A DNA stretch of 64,000 nt from an uncultured Myxococcales bacterium (GTDB lineage Bacteria > Myxococcota_A > UBA9042 > CAIXZC01), in NCBI GenBank assembly GCA_903895725.1, contig CAITUV010000082.1:1-64000 (forward strand). The letters are read 5' to 3'. The translations under genes and the position numbers were made by a program. The notes beneath the pieces are model-generated. The model saw only the letters and a list, made by a program, of their open reading frames with translations. It was not told where the DNA came from and made no database searches. Within the stretch, counting starts at the first letter, position 1. Each line of letters starts with the position of its first letter. This document shows positions 1 to 8,837 of this stretch, piece by piece.

Positions 1-465
1 CCTCGGCCTTCTTGGCCTCCTCGGCCTTCTTCTTCTCGTCGGCCGCCTTCTTCTCCTCGGCCTTCTTGGCTTCCTCGGCCTTCTTGGCCTCCTCGGCCTC
101 CCGGGCCGCATCTGCCGGCAGCGGTGCCGACTTGTGCGCCAAGTCGGCAGGCTGACCTTCCTGGGAAGCAACGGCCTCCTGAGCCTTCTTTGCCTCCTCC
201 GCAGCCTTGGCCTCGGCAGCCTTCTTCGCCTCTTCCGCTGCCTTTGCCTCCTCCGCAGCCTTGGCCTCGGCCGCCTTCTTCGCCTCTTCCGCCTTCTTCG
301 CCTCCTCCGCAGCCTTGGCCTCGGCAGCCTTCTTCGCCTCTTCCGCCTTCTTCGCCTCCTCCGCAGCCTTGGCCTCGGCGGCCTTCTTCGCCTCTTCCGC
401 TGCCTTGGCCTCGGCAGCGTTCTTCGCCTCTTCCGCCTTCTTCGCCGCTTCGGCTGCCACTGCTT
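1..465 (-). repeat. In-gene tandem repeat coding for AEEAKKAAEAKA-type heptads
   Basis: Imperfect tandem units on the plus strand read like gcctcttccgc / cttcttcgcctc / cgcagccttggcctcggc. They are the complement of codons for Ala, Glu and Lys. The period is mostly 33-54 bp. Repeat number is likely to vary between strains by slippage. Confidence 0.7.
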
Positions 466-1111
466 CGACAGCCTTGTTTTCCGTGCCGGCAGCGGCCTCC
501 TTTGCGGTACCGTCGGGTCCCACCGTGCCGGCCGTTTCGGAGGAGGCCGCAACGGCCCCATCCGTCCGGGCCTCGTCGCCTTCCTTTTTGCTCATGCCGA
601 TGGCCACCAGGACTCCCACGACGATCCACAGGGCCACCACGCCGATGCCGATTCCTATCACCAGTCGCTTGCGTCCCTTTCGGGGTCCGGGCTCCTCGTA
701 CAGCGACGTCAGCTCCTCGGATTCGGCCTCCCCCCCCGATCTCGCCTCACCGGCGTGCCCCGCACCGGGAAACGCATCCTTCGGGAGTGCGGCCAGGTCG
801 GAACCCGGGACGACCGGAGACGGGGCGACGGCCTTCGGCAAGGCGCCGGCCGCTCCCGGAGCGGACTGTCCCCTGGCTGAATCCGCCGCGACCTCCTTGG
901 CTGAGATCGGCTTGCCACAGTGCACGCAGAACTTGGCCTTGGCAGGCAGCGGCTGCCCGCATTTCGGGCATGGGATCTCGTCCGCAGGTGCCGACAGTGC
1001 GGGCATGGCCATCACTGTGTCGGCACCGAACTCCTTGCCGCAATGCACACAGAACCGGGCGCTGACCGGGTTTTCCCGCTTGCACTTGCGGCAGAACTTC
1101 GTGGTATCCAT
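1..1111 (-). CDS. Zinc-ribbon membrane protein with long Ala/Lys/Glu repeat (C-terminus off window)
   Basis: The gene starts at ATG 1111 behind a GAGGTG ribosome site and runs off the left edge, giving about 370 residues here. The N-terminus holds two zinc ribbons, each with two CxxC pairs (FCRKCK...FCVHCG, then CPKCG...FCVHCG, within residues 1-70). An acidic linker follows, then one membrane helix near residue 155 (KRLVIGIGIGVVALWIVVGV), then a long low-complexity array of AEEAKKAAEAKA type that should form a charged helix or coiled coil outside the membrane. The layout is that of a single-pass protein with a cytosolic zinc-ribbon head and a TolA-like stalk. Such zinc-ribbon proteins with Ala-rich stalks are common in Myxococcota, usually without known function. 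Whether a folded domain follows the stalk cannot be seen. Confidence 0.75.
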   Translation of the reverse strand, partial: MDTTKFCRKCKRENPVSARFCVHCGKEFGADTVMAMPALSAPADEIPCPKCGQPLPAKAKFCVHCGKPISAKEVAADSARGQSAPGAAGALPKAVAPSPVVPGSDLAALPKDAFPGAGHAGEARSGGEAESEELTSLYEEPGPRKGRKRLVIGIGIGVVALWIVVGVLVAIGMSKKEGDEARTDGAVAASSETAGTVGPDGTAKEAAAGTENKAVEAVAAEAAKKAEEAKNAAEAKAAEEAKKAAEAKAAEEAKKAEEAKKAAEAKAAEEAKKAEEAKKAAEAKAAEEAKAAEEAKKAAEAKAAEEAKKAQEAVASQEGQPADLAHKSAPLPADAAREAEEAKKAEEAKKAEEKKAADEKKKAEEAKKAE

Positions 1112-1154
1112 GCTCACCTCGCCAGCAGAGCCGGCCGGTATACGACTCCCTGAG

Positions 1155-1183
1155 AGATTAGATCAGGTCCAGGTACTGTGCAA
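1155..1183 (-). promoter_or_regulatory. Putative sigma-70-type promoter for the zinc-ribbon gene
   Basis: On the minus strand TTGCAC (1183-1178) and TAATCT (1160-1155) are 17 bp apart. The predicted start would give a leader of about 40 nt before ATG 1111. The -10 match is weak. Confidence 0.35.
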
Positions 1184-1242
1184 TTCTCCTTAACCCATCG
1201 GCCGAGGACCGCCCCGCCCTCCGGATTCCTGGGCTCATCCCG

Positions 1243-2931
1243 TCACGCCTCGGGAGGGAAGAGGAACCGGGCCACCGCCGGGAAACGGGCCTTCCACGCT
1301 GCCTCGTTGTGCAGGTGGCCCTCCCCGACGAGGTGGAGAAGGTCGTTCTGTGGAAGCAGGAAGTCCCCCCAACCTCCGTAGACGGCTGGCGGAGATTCTT
1401 CCCAGTACAGCGTCGGCACGTCGGCCGGAGGTGTGACCAGAGGGAAGTCCTTCGGTGGCGTCGCCAGATTCCCGTCGTCGTCCCATTCCGGACGATTGTC
1501 GAAGCCGAGCCCGATGATCTGGTTGCGGACCCAGTCCGTGTAGGCCCTTGCGTCCTCCGCATAGGCATAGTCTTCGTCCCCCACTGAGTAGCCTCCGTCT
1601 CCGGAATCGAGATAGACCTTCAACGACTTCTGCTCCGCTGTCGGCGGGGCCTGGGCGATGACGTCCCTCATGGACTCGACCTCATCGGTGCCGCTCTCCT
1701 CCTCCCCTACCCAGAAGGAGCCGGAGAGACTCGCCACGCGGCCGAACGATTCCGCATGGGTCCAGGCAATGTACAGCGACGAAATGCCCCCGAGCGAGGA
1801 CCCTGCCATGGCTCGATGCTCCCGGTCCTCCAGGGCGGGAAACCCGTCCTCCACCAGAGGAACCACGACGTCCACGAGGAACGCTGCGTAGGCATCGAGA
1901 CGGGGTTCGACCTGGACCAGCTCGTCGCCCTTGTCCAGGACAATCGGAGCGAACAGGTATTCGTTCATCCGGTCGGAAGTATCGATGCCCACGACGACGA
2001 GCGGCTCCACCTCCCCTGCGGCGATCAGCCCATCCAACAGCAGGTCCACATCCCACGATCCGAACGGTGCCATGGGATTCGCAAATACGTTGAATCCGTC
2101 CTGCATGTAGAGGGTCGGGAACCGCAGTTTCGGATTCTCGAACGCGGCGGCCGGGACATAGACATAGAGCGCTCGGCTGTTCTCGAGCTGCGGCGAATAG
2201 ACATCCTTTACGAGCGCAAGGCGGCTCCGTCCAGCCGCGTACAAGGCACTGTTGATCGCGATGTCGGCAAACCGGATGTACCGGTTCAGAGGATCGAGGC
2301 TCCATTGGGCGTTGCAGAAGAGCTTGTACTCGAGATGCCCGTCAACGGGTCCGCCGTCGAGATAGAGGTAGAACAACCCCGGAAACCAGTCCACCGGAGT
2401 CATGAAAGTGCCTTCCTTCCAGTCGTTTGGCTCCCCCCGAAACTGGACGTCGGGACAACCCGGCATGAAGGTGATCAGGAGACACTTCCCCGCCTCGCAG
2501 AACGGGCCGTCCCAGGCATCCAGGAAGGGGTTCATCTGACTGGACTGCCCGGACTCGAGGGCCTCCCCGAACCAGGCAATCGAGGGAACCGGCTGTGGCT
2601 CCTCCCCGGCGTCCCCTCCGTCTTCAGAGCCGGAGGAATCCTTTGGCGCTTCGAAATCCGGGGCCTGAGTGGAATCGGCCACTCCAGTCTCCGCTGCCCA
2701 ATCATCGGTGACGGCAGCGTCGGTACCCGGGCCGTTGGAATCGGCACCGTCAGAATTACCGTCAGTGGCCCCATCCGGACGGGCGACTACGTCCTGCTGC
2801 GAGTCGAGCGTACCGGTCCCTTCGGCGGCCGACCTGGCGTCCGCACCACCATCGATGCTCCCCCCGCCCGACCGACAGGCACCGGCAAGCAGGACGAGAG
2901 ACAGGACCAGAATCCGAGACCGCTGACGCAT
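1243..2931 (-). CDS. Secreted lipoprotein, esterase D/enterochelin esterase-like alpha/beta hydrolase
   Basis: The start is ATG 2931, 8 nt after GAGGAGG, giving 562 residues. It begins with a lipoprotein signal peptide ending in LAGAC. An Asp/Gly/Ser-rich linker follows to about residue 130. The middle holds an early-set/CBM48-like beta segment with WKEG and LDGGPVDGHLEYKLFCN. The C-terminal half is an esterase D (PF00756) type hydrolase: LYVYVP, TLYMQDG, and the nucleophile elbow MAGSSLGGISSLY (G-x-S-x-G-G), with LDSGDG and a late LHNEAAWKARFP that carries the likely catalytic His. The likely role is hydrolysis of an ester in an extracellular substrate such as a siderophore, acyl-sugar or feruloyl ester. 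The exact substrate cannot be read from the sequence. A possible promoter lies at 3058-3086. Confidence 0.8.
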   Translation of the reverse strand: MRQRSRILVLSLVLLAGACRSGGGSIDGGADARSAAEGTGTLDSQQDVVARPDGATDGNSDGADSNGPGTDAAVTDDWAAETGVADSTQAPDFEAPKDSSGSEDGGDAGEEPQPVPSIAWFGEALESGQSSQMNPFLDAWDGPFCEAGKCLLITFMPGCPDVQFRGEPNDWKEGTFMTPVDWFPGLFYLYLDGGPVDGHLEYKLFCNAQWSLDPLNRYIRFADIAINSALYAAGRSRLALVKDVYSPQLENSRALYVYVPAAAFENPKLRFPTLYMQDGFNVFANPMAPFGSWDVDLLLDGLIAAGEVEPLVVVGIDTSDRMNEYLFAPIVLDKGDELVQVEPRLDAYAAFLVDVVVPLVEDGFPALEDREHRAMAGSSLGGISSLYIAWTHAESFGRVASLSGSFWVGEEESGTDEVESMRDVIAQAPPTAEQKSLKVYLDSGDGGYSVGDEDYAYAEDARAYTDWVRNQIIGLGFDNRPEWDDDGNLATPPKDFPLVTPPADVPTLYWEESPPAVYGGWGDFLLPQNDLLHLVGEGHLHNEAAWKARFPAVARFLFPPEA

Positions 2932-3057
2932 GGAGGCATCCTCCTCGATGAGCTGCCGGGCGAACGTGACGGCACCCTTCGAAACGCAACGGACGGAGGA
3001 TCGCACGGGGCGCCGACCTTTTCAATGGGCACCACTTCCTACAAGAAGAAGATTCAC

Positions 3058-3086
3058 TCTATATTTTGCAGCTTCCGCCCCGCCAA
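3058..3086 (-). promoter_or_regulatory. Putative promoter for the esterase-like lipoprotein
   Basis: TTGGCG (3086-3081) and TATAGA (3063-3058) on the minus strand are 17 bp apart, in a patch that is clearly more AT-rich than its surroundings. The leader would be about 120 nt. Confidence 0.3.
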
Positions 3087-3199
3087 TGAGGCCCACTGGA
3101 ACGACGTGCCCCTTGCCAATTCGGGGTCCTGGACGATTCCGACCCCAACGGCACGGAGGTTGCAGGTCTGCCGGGCGGTTGGTGGACGGAGGGGTAAAG

Positions 3200-5029
3200 A
3201 TGAGCTTTCTGACCGCAGTCGTCGCAACGCTGGTGCTGGCCGCCGGAGCTCCGGGGTTTTCCTCGATGTTTCCGCACCCGGCTCTCTCGGTGGTGGAGAA
3301 CATCGGGTCATCCGAGGAGGTCTCGTGCCTCGTCCCGGATGGAGACGGTCTCTGGGTCGGTCTGCTCGGGGGAGGAGTGGCCCGCTGGGACGGCCACCGG
3401 GTGGAGCGCTTCGACTCGGCGGACGGGCTTCCCGGGAACCGGGTGAACGCTTGTGCCCGTGGAGTGGGCGGGCTGTGGGTGGCGACCGACTCGGGACTCG
3501 CCCGGCTCGATGAGCGCTCGATGGTCTTCGACACCGTGGCCGTGGGCCGATTCCTGGGCGTCGCAGCGGGACCCGGCGGCATGCTGGCGTCCACGGGCCA
3601 CGGAGAGCTGCTCCGCTTCGTCTGCCCGGGCTCGACCGGGGCCGACGGGAGGCCGGAGAAATGCAGGAAGCAGGTGGTGCAGCGTGAGCTCCCGGTCGCA
3701 CTGTCCCTGGCGGCCTCTTCGGACGGGACCTGGGGGCTTGGGGGGATCGACGGGAGTCTCGTGCTCTCCAACGGGCTCACGGTGCCGCTCGATGGTCCGG
3801 TCTTGGACGTGAAGGCCATTGCGGACGGTCGCTTTTCTGCGCTCACTCCCGACTCGCTTCACGAGATCGTGCCCGGGCCGGTCCCGCCGACCACCCGGAA
3901 GCGACGTCTCAGCGAGTACCTCGACGCGGACGGGATTCCGCTGACCGTCCCCCTGTCCCCGGGCGTCTCGGGGGCACCGGGAGCTGCGGCATGGGCCGCC
4001 CCGGTTGCTCACGGGAGCCCCAAAGCCCTGGTGACGCGGGTCGCCCGATGGGGGGCAGGAGTGGCCGTCGGAACCGACTCAGGGCTGTTCGTCTCGGCCG
4101 GGCCGGCGGCGGCTGGCTCCGACGCAGCGGTTGGCGTTGAGCCGGTCGCGCTCGGAGGCTGCCCGTGCGGCCCCCGGATCAGCTCCGTCGAGGTGTTCCA
4201 GGGGCACCTGTGGGCGGGCGGCTTCGACGGCGGTCTGTGCCGGCTGGACAAGACTGGCTGGACCCGGTTTGCCGGGCCGGACTACCTCCCGTCCGACATG
4301 GTCAACCGGCTGGAAGCGACCCGGCGATTCCTCTTCGTGGCCACTCTCAAGGGGCTCGTCACGGTGGACACTCGTGGCCACTTCCGGCGGTACGTCGAGG
4401 CCGACTGCGTGGACAACCTCAGGGGCCCGTGTCCCTGGCACCAGTCGGTGCCCGGCGTTGCCCTCGACCCCACCGATGCGACCGTCTGGGTGGCCGATGC
4501 CGGTGCGATTCACAACATCCGGGGAAACCGCTGGAAGCACTACTTCCGCAAGGCCGGAGTGGACACGACCGAGATCACCCGGATCGCCGCAGGCAGGGAC
4601 TTCATCGTTGCAGCGACCCTGGATTCAGGACTCCTGGTCAAGGGACGGCGGGAGCGGACCTTCCGCGTGCTCGACGAACGACATGGGCTGAGCGACAACT
4701 GGGTCATGGACGTGACGGTGGCCGAGGACGGGGCCGTCTGGGCCGCCACGTGCACCCGAGGCGTCAGCCGGTGGAAGGACGGACGCTGGACTACCTTCAC
4801 CAGGCAGGAGGGGCTGGCGGACGACTACACCCTGTCGGTCAACGAAATCGACGGCCGGATGTGGGTCGGCACGCTCAAGGGGCTCACGGTGCTGTCCTCC
4901 GCCGGTGTGGTTTCGCTGTCCTCGAGGGACGGCCTGCCGGGAGACGAGATCCACGATGCCGTCGCCATGGGGAATCGGGTCTGGCTGGCCACGGACGGAG
5001 GGCTGTCCGCTGTGCGCTATTCCCTTTGA
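3200..5029 (+). CDS. Secreted Reg_prop-type beta-propeller protein
   Basis: The start is ATG 3200 behind GGAGGGG, giving 609 residues. An upstream extension of the open frame has no ribosome site. A signal peptide (residues 1-22) precedes a chain of two-component-regulator-propeller (Reg_prop) repeats. Each repeat reads roughly as GLWVGLLGGGVARWDG...RFDSADGLPGNRV. Good copies also occur at the end (WTTFTRQEGLADDYTLSV, GRMWVGTLKGLTVLSS, VVSLSSRDGLPGDEIHDAV). In hybrid kinases such propellers form the periplasmic sensor, but here no membrane helix, kinase or HTH follows. It therefore looks like a free secreted propeller that may act as a ligand-binding or scaffold protein. It is divergent from the esterase gene. 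Confidence 0.75.
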   Translation: MSFLTAVVATLVLAAGAPGFSSMFPHPALSVVENIGSSEEVSCLVPDGDGLWVGLLGGGVARWDGHRVERFDSADGLPGNRVNACARGVGGLWVATDSGLARLDERSMVFDTVAVGRFLGVAAGPGGMLASTGHGELLRFVCPGSTGADGRPEKCRKQVVQRELPVALSLAASSDGTWGLGGIDGSLVLSNGLTVPLDGPVLDVKAIADGRFSALTPDSLHEIVPGPVPPTTRKRRLSEYLDADGIPLTVPLSPGVSGAPGAAAWAAPVAHGSPKALVTRVARWGAGVAVGTDSGLFVSAGPAAAGSDAAVGVEPVALGGCPCGPRISSVEVFQGHLWAGGFDGGLCRLDKTGWTRFAGPDYLPSDMVNRLEATRRFLFVATLKGLVTVDTRGHFRRYVEADCVDNLRGPCPWHQSVPGVALDPTDATVWVADAGAIHNIRGNRWKHYFRKAGVDTTEITRIAAGRDFIVAATLDSGLLVKGRRERTFRVLDERHGLSDNWVMDVTVAEDGAVWAATCTRGVSRWKDGRWTTFTRQEGLADDYTLSVNEIDGRMWVGTLKGLTVLSSAGVVSLSSRDGLPGDEIHDAVAMGNRVWLATDGGLSAVRYSL

Positions 5030-5127
5030 ATCTCATCTTGAGCGAGGAGCTGCCGTTCCCCTGTCTTTACTTCCGCGGGTGCGCGTGGCACAGTTGGTTT
5101 CTGAACATCGGATGTGATGGTGGAAGG

Positions 5128-7530
5128 ATGCAACAGGTCCGCAAGTACTTCAGGGGAATGAGAATCGCGGCAGTCCTGGCCAGCAGTGCCCTGCTCCCAG
5201 CCCTGGCGCTCATTTCACTGGCCTCGTGCCAGGACACGATCCGAGTGGCCGGCGCCGAGCCGGAGGATTCCGTCAGCACGCCCTGGAACAAGCCGGGCCA
5301 GGATGGCGGGTCCGGGAGTGATGCCGGCAGCCCCACGGGCGATGGTTCGGGAGGCCAATTGGATGGCCGCGGCCAGGATGACGAGTGGGAAGGGCCGGAG
5401 GATTCCGCGTCGGAGGATGGTCGGGGCAACCCGGAGGACTCCGTGCAGCCGCCGGATGCCGGGGAACCCGACCTGGGCCCCCCTCCGCCTCCGGACGCCG
5501 ATGCCGACGGTCTGAGCGATGACCAGGAGCTGGCCTGGGGGACCGACCCCAAGAACCCCGACTCGGACGGGGACGGACTGCCTGACGGTGCCGAGCTCAC
5601 GGCCGGTACGGATCCGCTCATCCCCGACTCAGACAAGGACGGGGCCAGCGATGGGGAAGAGAAATCCGCCGGAACCAACCCCAAGAACCCGGATTCCGAC
5701 GGGGACGGCCTGTCTGACGGCGAGGAGCTCAAGACCTGGGGAACCAACCCCAACGCGGGCGATTCCGACTCAGACGGCCTCCTTGACGGAGCGGAAACCG
5801 AGGCCGGCCTCGACCCGCTGTCCGGAGATACCGACTCCGACCAGGTGGGTGACCCGGTCGAGCCTCTCGGGCTCGCCTGCGCCCAGCCGACCCCGGCGCT
5901 GCCGCAGTTCGTCCAGACCCTGACCGGTGGGTACACCCTGGCCGTCCACAACGGAGCCACCGTCGTGGCCCTGACCCCTCCGGCCGACGGGCAGTCCGCC
6001 TTCGCCTTCGACTACGACTGGCCCGACACCAAGATGGCCGCTTTTGCGGTCTCGTTCGTGCCGCCCGACGGGACGACCGACGTCCAGATCCTGTCCGGCC
6101 ACGTGCTGTCCAAGGTACAGGGCGTCTGCGCGGCATCGGTCCGGTCGTCGGGAACCAAGGGGACGAGCTTCGACGGCAAATATCCGCTCATCGCGGGCGT
6201 CGTGCTCGACTTCACCTGCTCTGGACAGCCCCTCTCGACCTACCGCAATTCCATTGTCGTGGCTCTGCTGGGCGGAGCTCCGCCCGACCTTCCCGCCCCG
6301 TTCGGGCCGACGGACCAGGAGCTGGTGCTCAGCTACCTCGTCGAGAGCCGGGGGGCGGACCGGGTCGTCATCGTCGGTACCGTGACCGTCCGCTCCCAGT
6401 TCGACGATCCGGCCGGAATGTGCCGGCTTTACTCGGATGATCTGGCCGACGGCTCGGCCCTGGCCAACTACCAGGACAGCGTTGCCGGCGTGTCCGACTT
6501 CACCGCATACGACGACTCGTGCCAGACCTTCGTGGGCAAGATCCCCAAGGCGGACATCATCTGGTCCGTGGACAATTCGGGCAGCATGTCCGATGACCAG
6601 AAGACCCTGGCCGACAACGTGCCGAAGTTCACCAACCTCCTTGCCAACGCCGGAGTGGACTATCGGCTGGCGGTCACGTACCAGGTATGCGACGACCTGG
6701 ACACAAGCGGCGGCAAGCAGGGGCTGTCGCCTGCCGTAGCCAGTCTGGTCCTCACCAACGAGCTGACGGGAAAGCAGACCAACTGCACGGCCTCGGCCGA
6801 CTTCGCTGGTCCCGTAAACGGGATGCTGTGCAACGGGGAGTTCACCACCAACCTCTCCAAGTTCTCCACCTGTGCGCTCAAGGACTACTCCGGGGGCAAT
6901 TCGGAGTACACCCTGTCCACCGGGCTGATGGCCATTGACCGTGCCCTCCCCCGCAAGGACAACGACTCGACCAAGCTGCGCACCGATGCCACCACGATCC
7001 TGGTGCTGCTCACCGACGAGCACGAGCAGGCGTTCGAGAACGAGCTTTCCTGGCTCGGAGACAACACTCCTACCGACGCGGCCAAGCTCGAGCAGCTTGC
7101 CAAGGTGACCGACCCCTACATCCAGTGGCTCAAGGCCGATCCGGTCAATGCCAAGGTGTTTGGAATGTTCGTCATCCCCGGCCTCGGAGGCGATGCCGAG
7201 GGGGCCGTCGGGATGTACCGGGTCGTGACCGAGACTGGAGGGTCGTGCGGACATCTCCCGGACGGCAAGCTGGTCCCGACGATGAAGGAGATCATCAACG
7301 CGGCCATCGGGTATTCGGCGACGACGAAGCTCGAGCACGTGCCGATTCCGATGACGGTTCGGGTTGCCCGGGCCCCTCAGGGGCAGCCGGGCATCCTCGT
7401 GCCCCGCTCCCGTGAAGACGGGTTCGAGTTCGATTCGCTGTCCAATGGGATCGTCTTCCACGGGAGCCACGTGCCGAAGGACGGGGAAGACATCGCCGTG
7501 TGGTACCTGTATTGGCTCGTGGTTCCGTAG
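5128..7530 (+). CDS. Lipoprotein with DxDxDG repeats and von Willebrand factor A domain
   Basis: The start is ATG 5128, 98 bp after the propeller gene, giving 800 residues. ATG 5158 is an alternative start. The signal peptide ends in LISLASC, so the protein is lipidated. An acidic linker leads to about five calcium-binding type 3-like repeats (PDSDGDGLPDGAEL, NPDSDGDGLSDGEEL) between residues 125 and 240. A beta-rich middle section follows. A vWA domain starts near residue 470 with ADIIWSVDNSGSMSDDQ; its DxSxS MIDAS motif is present as D-N-S-G-S. The vWA section holds scattered Cys residues that may form disulfides. The likely role is surface adhesion or protein binding. Very similar vWA lipoproteins are frequent in Myxococcota. 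Confidence 0.8.
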   Translation: MQQVRKYFRGMRIAAVLASSALLPALALISLASCQDTIRVAGAEPEDSVSTPWNKPGQDGGSGSDAGSPTGDGSGGQLDGRGQDDEWEGPEDSASEDGRGNPEDSVQPPDAGEPDLGPPPPPDADADGLSDDQELAWGTDPKNPDSDGDGLPDGAELTAGTDPLIPDSDKDGASDGEEKSAGTNPKNPDSDGDGLSDGEELKTWGTNPNAGDSDSDGLLDGAETEAGLDPLSGDTDSDQVGDPVEPLGLACAQPTPALPQFVQTLTGGYTLAVHNGATVVALTPPADGQSAFAFDYDWPDTKMAAFAVSFVPPDGTTDVQILSGHVLSKVQGVCAASVRSSGTKGTSFDGKYPLIAGVVLDFTCSGQPLSTYRNSIVVALLGGAPPDLPAPFGPTDQELVLSYLVESRGADRVVIVGTVTVRSQFDDPAGMCRLYSDDLADGSALANYQDSVAGVSDFTAYDDSCQTFVGKIPKADIIWSVDNSGSMSDDQKTLADNVPKFTNLLANAGVDYRLAVTYQVCDDLDTSGGKQGLSPAVASLVLTNELTGKQTNCTASADFAGPVNGMLCNGEFTTNLSKFSTCALKDYSGGNSEYTLSTGLMAIDRALPRKDNDSTKLRTDATTILVLLTDEHEQAFENELSWLGDNTPTDAAKLEQLAKVTDPYIQWLKADPVNAKVFGMFVIPGLGGDAEGAVGMYRVVTETGGSCGHLPDGKLVPTMKEIINAAIGYSATTKLEHVPIPMTVRVARAPQGQPGILVPRSREDGFEFDSLSNGIVFHGSHVPKDGEDIAVWYLYWLVVP

Positions 7531-7564
7531 AGAGGCAGACGATGGTCGAAGGTCGAGGGTCGAA

Positions 7565-7589
7565 TTGTCCTTCGCACCCGGAAGGACGA
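7565..7589 (+). promoter_or_regulatory. RNA hairpin covering the ribosome site of the next gene
   Basis: GTCCTTC (7567-7573) pairs with GAAGGAC (7581-7587) over a 7-nt loop, extendable by two weak pairs. The right arm contains the GGAAGGA ribosome site of the proposed GTG start at 7593. It may tune translation after the vWA gene. There is no T-run, so it is unlikely to be a terminator. Confidence 0.35.
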
Positions 7590-7592
7590 AGT

Positions 7593-8822
7593 GTGGTGGT
7601 CCCGGGTGAACCGGGCGGTATTCGGCATTTCTGGAGCGGCATCCACGTTCCGGGCTATCGCCGTCGGGTCGGCCTTGACGCCGCATCCTTCGCGCGGGCT
7701 TCGCTCGCGTCCGGACTCGTGGCGTGGAGCCTGCTTGTCGGCTCCCCCGCTCTGGCCAACATGGCGGCCCCGTGGACCGATGGGGATTCCCCGGGGGAGC
7801 CGCACGGGCTTGCCGGGATTCGGGTCGAGAACGAGAAGCTGGTGCTCGACATCGCTCGGATGGCCGGCCGGCGGGTACCGGTCACCGCAGTCTACAGCCT
7901 GGACAACCCCGGCCCCGAGTTCATGGGGGATCTGGTCTTCGTGGCGCCGTTCATGGCATCGCTTGCAGCCACGCTCGACCGGACACCGCTGGACGTCACC
8001 ATCGAAGAGGATGTCCCGGTCCCCCCGGGCTTTGCACCGCCCAGCCACTCTCCGCCGCTGCCCCCCTGGGATCTTCCGGAGGGAGTCCCCATCAACTATC
8101 CGTCGACCCTGGAGCGTGAGGAGGGTCCCACCTGCGACATCGCACGATTCCAGGTGCGGATACCGCCCGGGAAGCACGAGCTGGCCATCGGATACACCAT
8201 GACTCCGCCCACTCACGAGGCCGGGGGCATCTACAAGGCCTATCAGCTCCCGTATGTGCTCTCGCCGGCTCGCACCTGGGCCTCGTTCGGGAAGCTCGAG
8301 GTCGTCGTCCTGCTTCCTCCCGGCTGGGAGGCCGCATCCTGGCCTGCGCTGGAGCGGGTTCCGGAAGGGCTCTCGGGGACGTTTGACGGTCTGCCCGGGG
8401 ACACCCTGGCCGTGACCGCCCGCCCGGTCCTTGCCGCGTGGAGGGAATGCATCCGCTCGTCCACCCCGTTGATGGGCATCGCACTGGCGCTGCTGCTTTC
8501 GACCCTGCTCGGCCTCAAGCGGGGCCGGATCTCGGCTGAGCGGGGCGGGGCAAACGGGAAGACCCTCTTTGCCGGCCTGTGGGTCGCCCTCCTCTCCGCC
8601 CTTCTGTCGGTCCTGACCATGCTGCTGTCGCTCTGGGTGGGGGGCGTGGTGGTCGACGGCGAACACCTGGCCAACAGCGCCTCCTATCGCCAGATGATGT
8701 CGGCCCTCTTTCTCGTTCCGGCGGCCCTCTTTGCTGCCGTTCTCTCCGGCTTGCTGGCACTTCACGTCGCCCGCAGGAAGACCCTTGCGAGACTCGCTTC
8801 GCGAGAAGCCACCTCCCGGTAA
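7593..8822 (+). CDS. Exported protein with C-terminal membrane helices, unknown function
   Basis: I place the start at GTG 7593, 6 nt after GGAAGGA, which gives 409 residues. ATG 7542 is possible but has a poorer site. A signal segment (SGLVAWSLLVGSPALA) ends before NMAAPWTD. The soluble part (about residues 55-290) reads as a beta-sandwich with phrases such as LVLDIARMAGRRVPVTAVYSL and VRIPPGKHELAIGYTM, so it may be an extracytoplasmic beta domain. The C-terminus has three membrane helices (near residues 295, 335 and 385) and a basic cytosolic tail. The next gene, an MscS channel, begins 15 bp later on the same strand, so the two are probably co-transcribed. I do not recognise the family. 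Confidence 0.6.
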   Translation: MVVPGEPGGIRHFWSGIHVPGYRRRVGLDAASFARASLASGLVAWSLLVGSPALANMAAPWTDGDSPGEPHGLAGIRVENEKLVLDIARMAGRRVPVTAVYSLDNPGPEFMGDLVFVAPFMASLAATLDRTPLDVTIEEDVPVPPGFAPPSHSPPLPPWDLPEGVPINYPSTLEREEGPTCDIARFQVRIPPGKHELAIGYTMTPPTHEAGGIYKAYQLPYVLSPARTWASFGKLEVVVLLPPGWEAASWPALERVPEGLSGTFDGLPGDTLAVTARPVLAAWRECIRSSTPLMGIALALLLSTLLGLKRGRISAERGGANGKTLFAGLWVALLSALLSVLTMLLSLWVGGVVVDGEHLANSASYRQMMSALFLVPAALFAAVLSGLLALHVARRKTLARLASREATSR

Positions 8823-8837
8823 CCAAGGAGTGAACCG

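Noticed and set aside
207..1193. Ala/Phe/Ser-rich open frames on the plus strand
   Set aside because: Complement of the Ala-Lys-Glu repeat of the zinc-ribbon gene, which has clear CxxC motifs and a ribosome site.
5770..7686. A 638-codon open frame on the minus strand
   Set aside because: Antisense of the vWA lipoprotein, with no start site or recognised domain.
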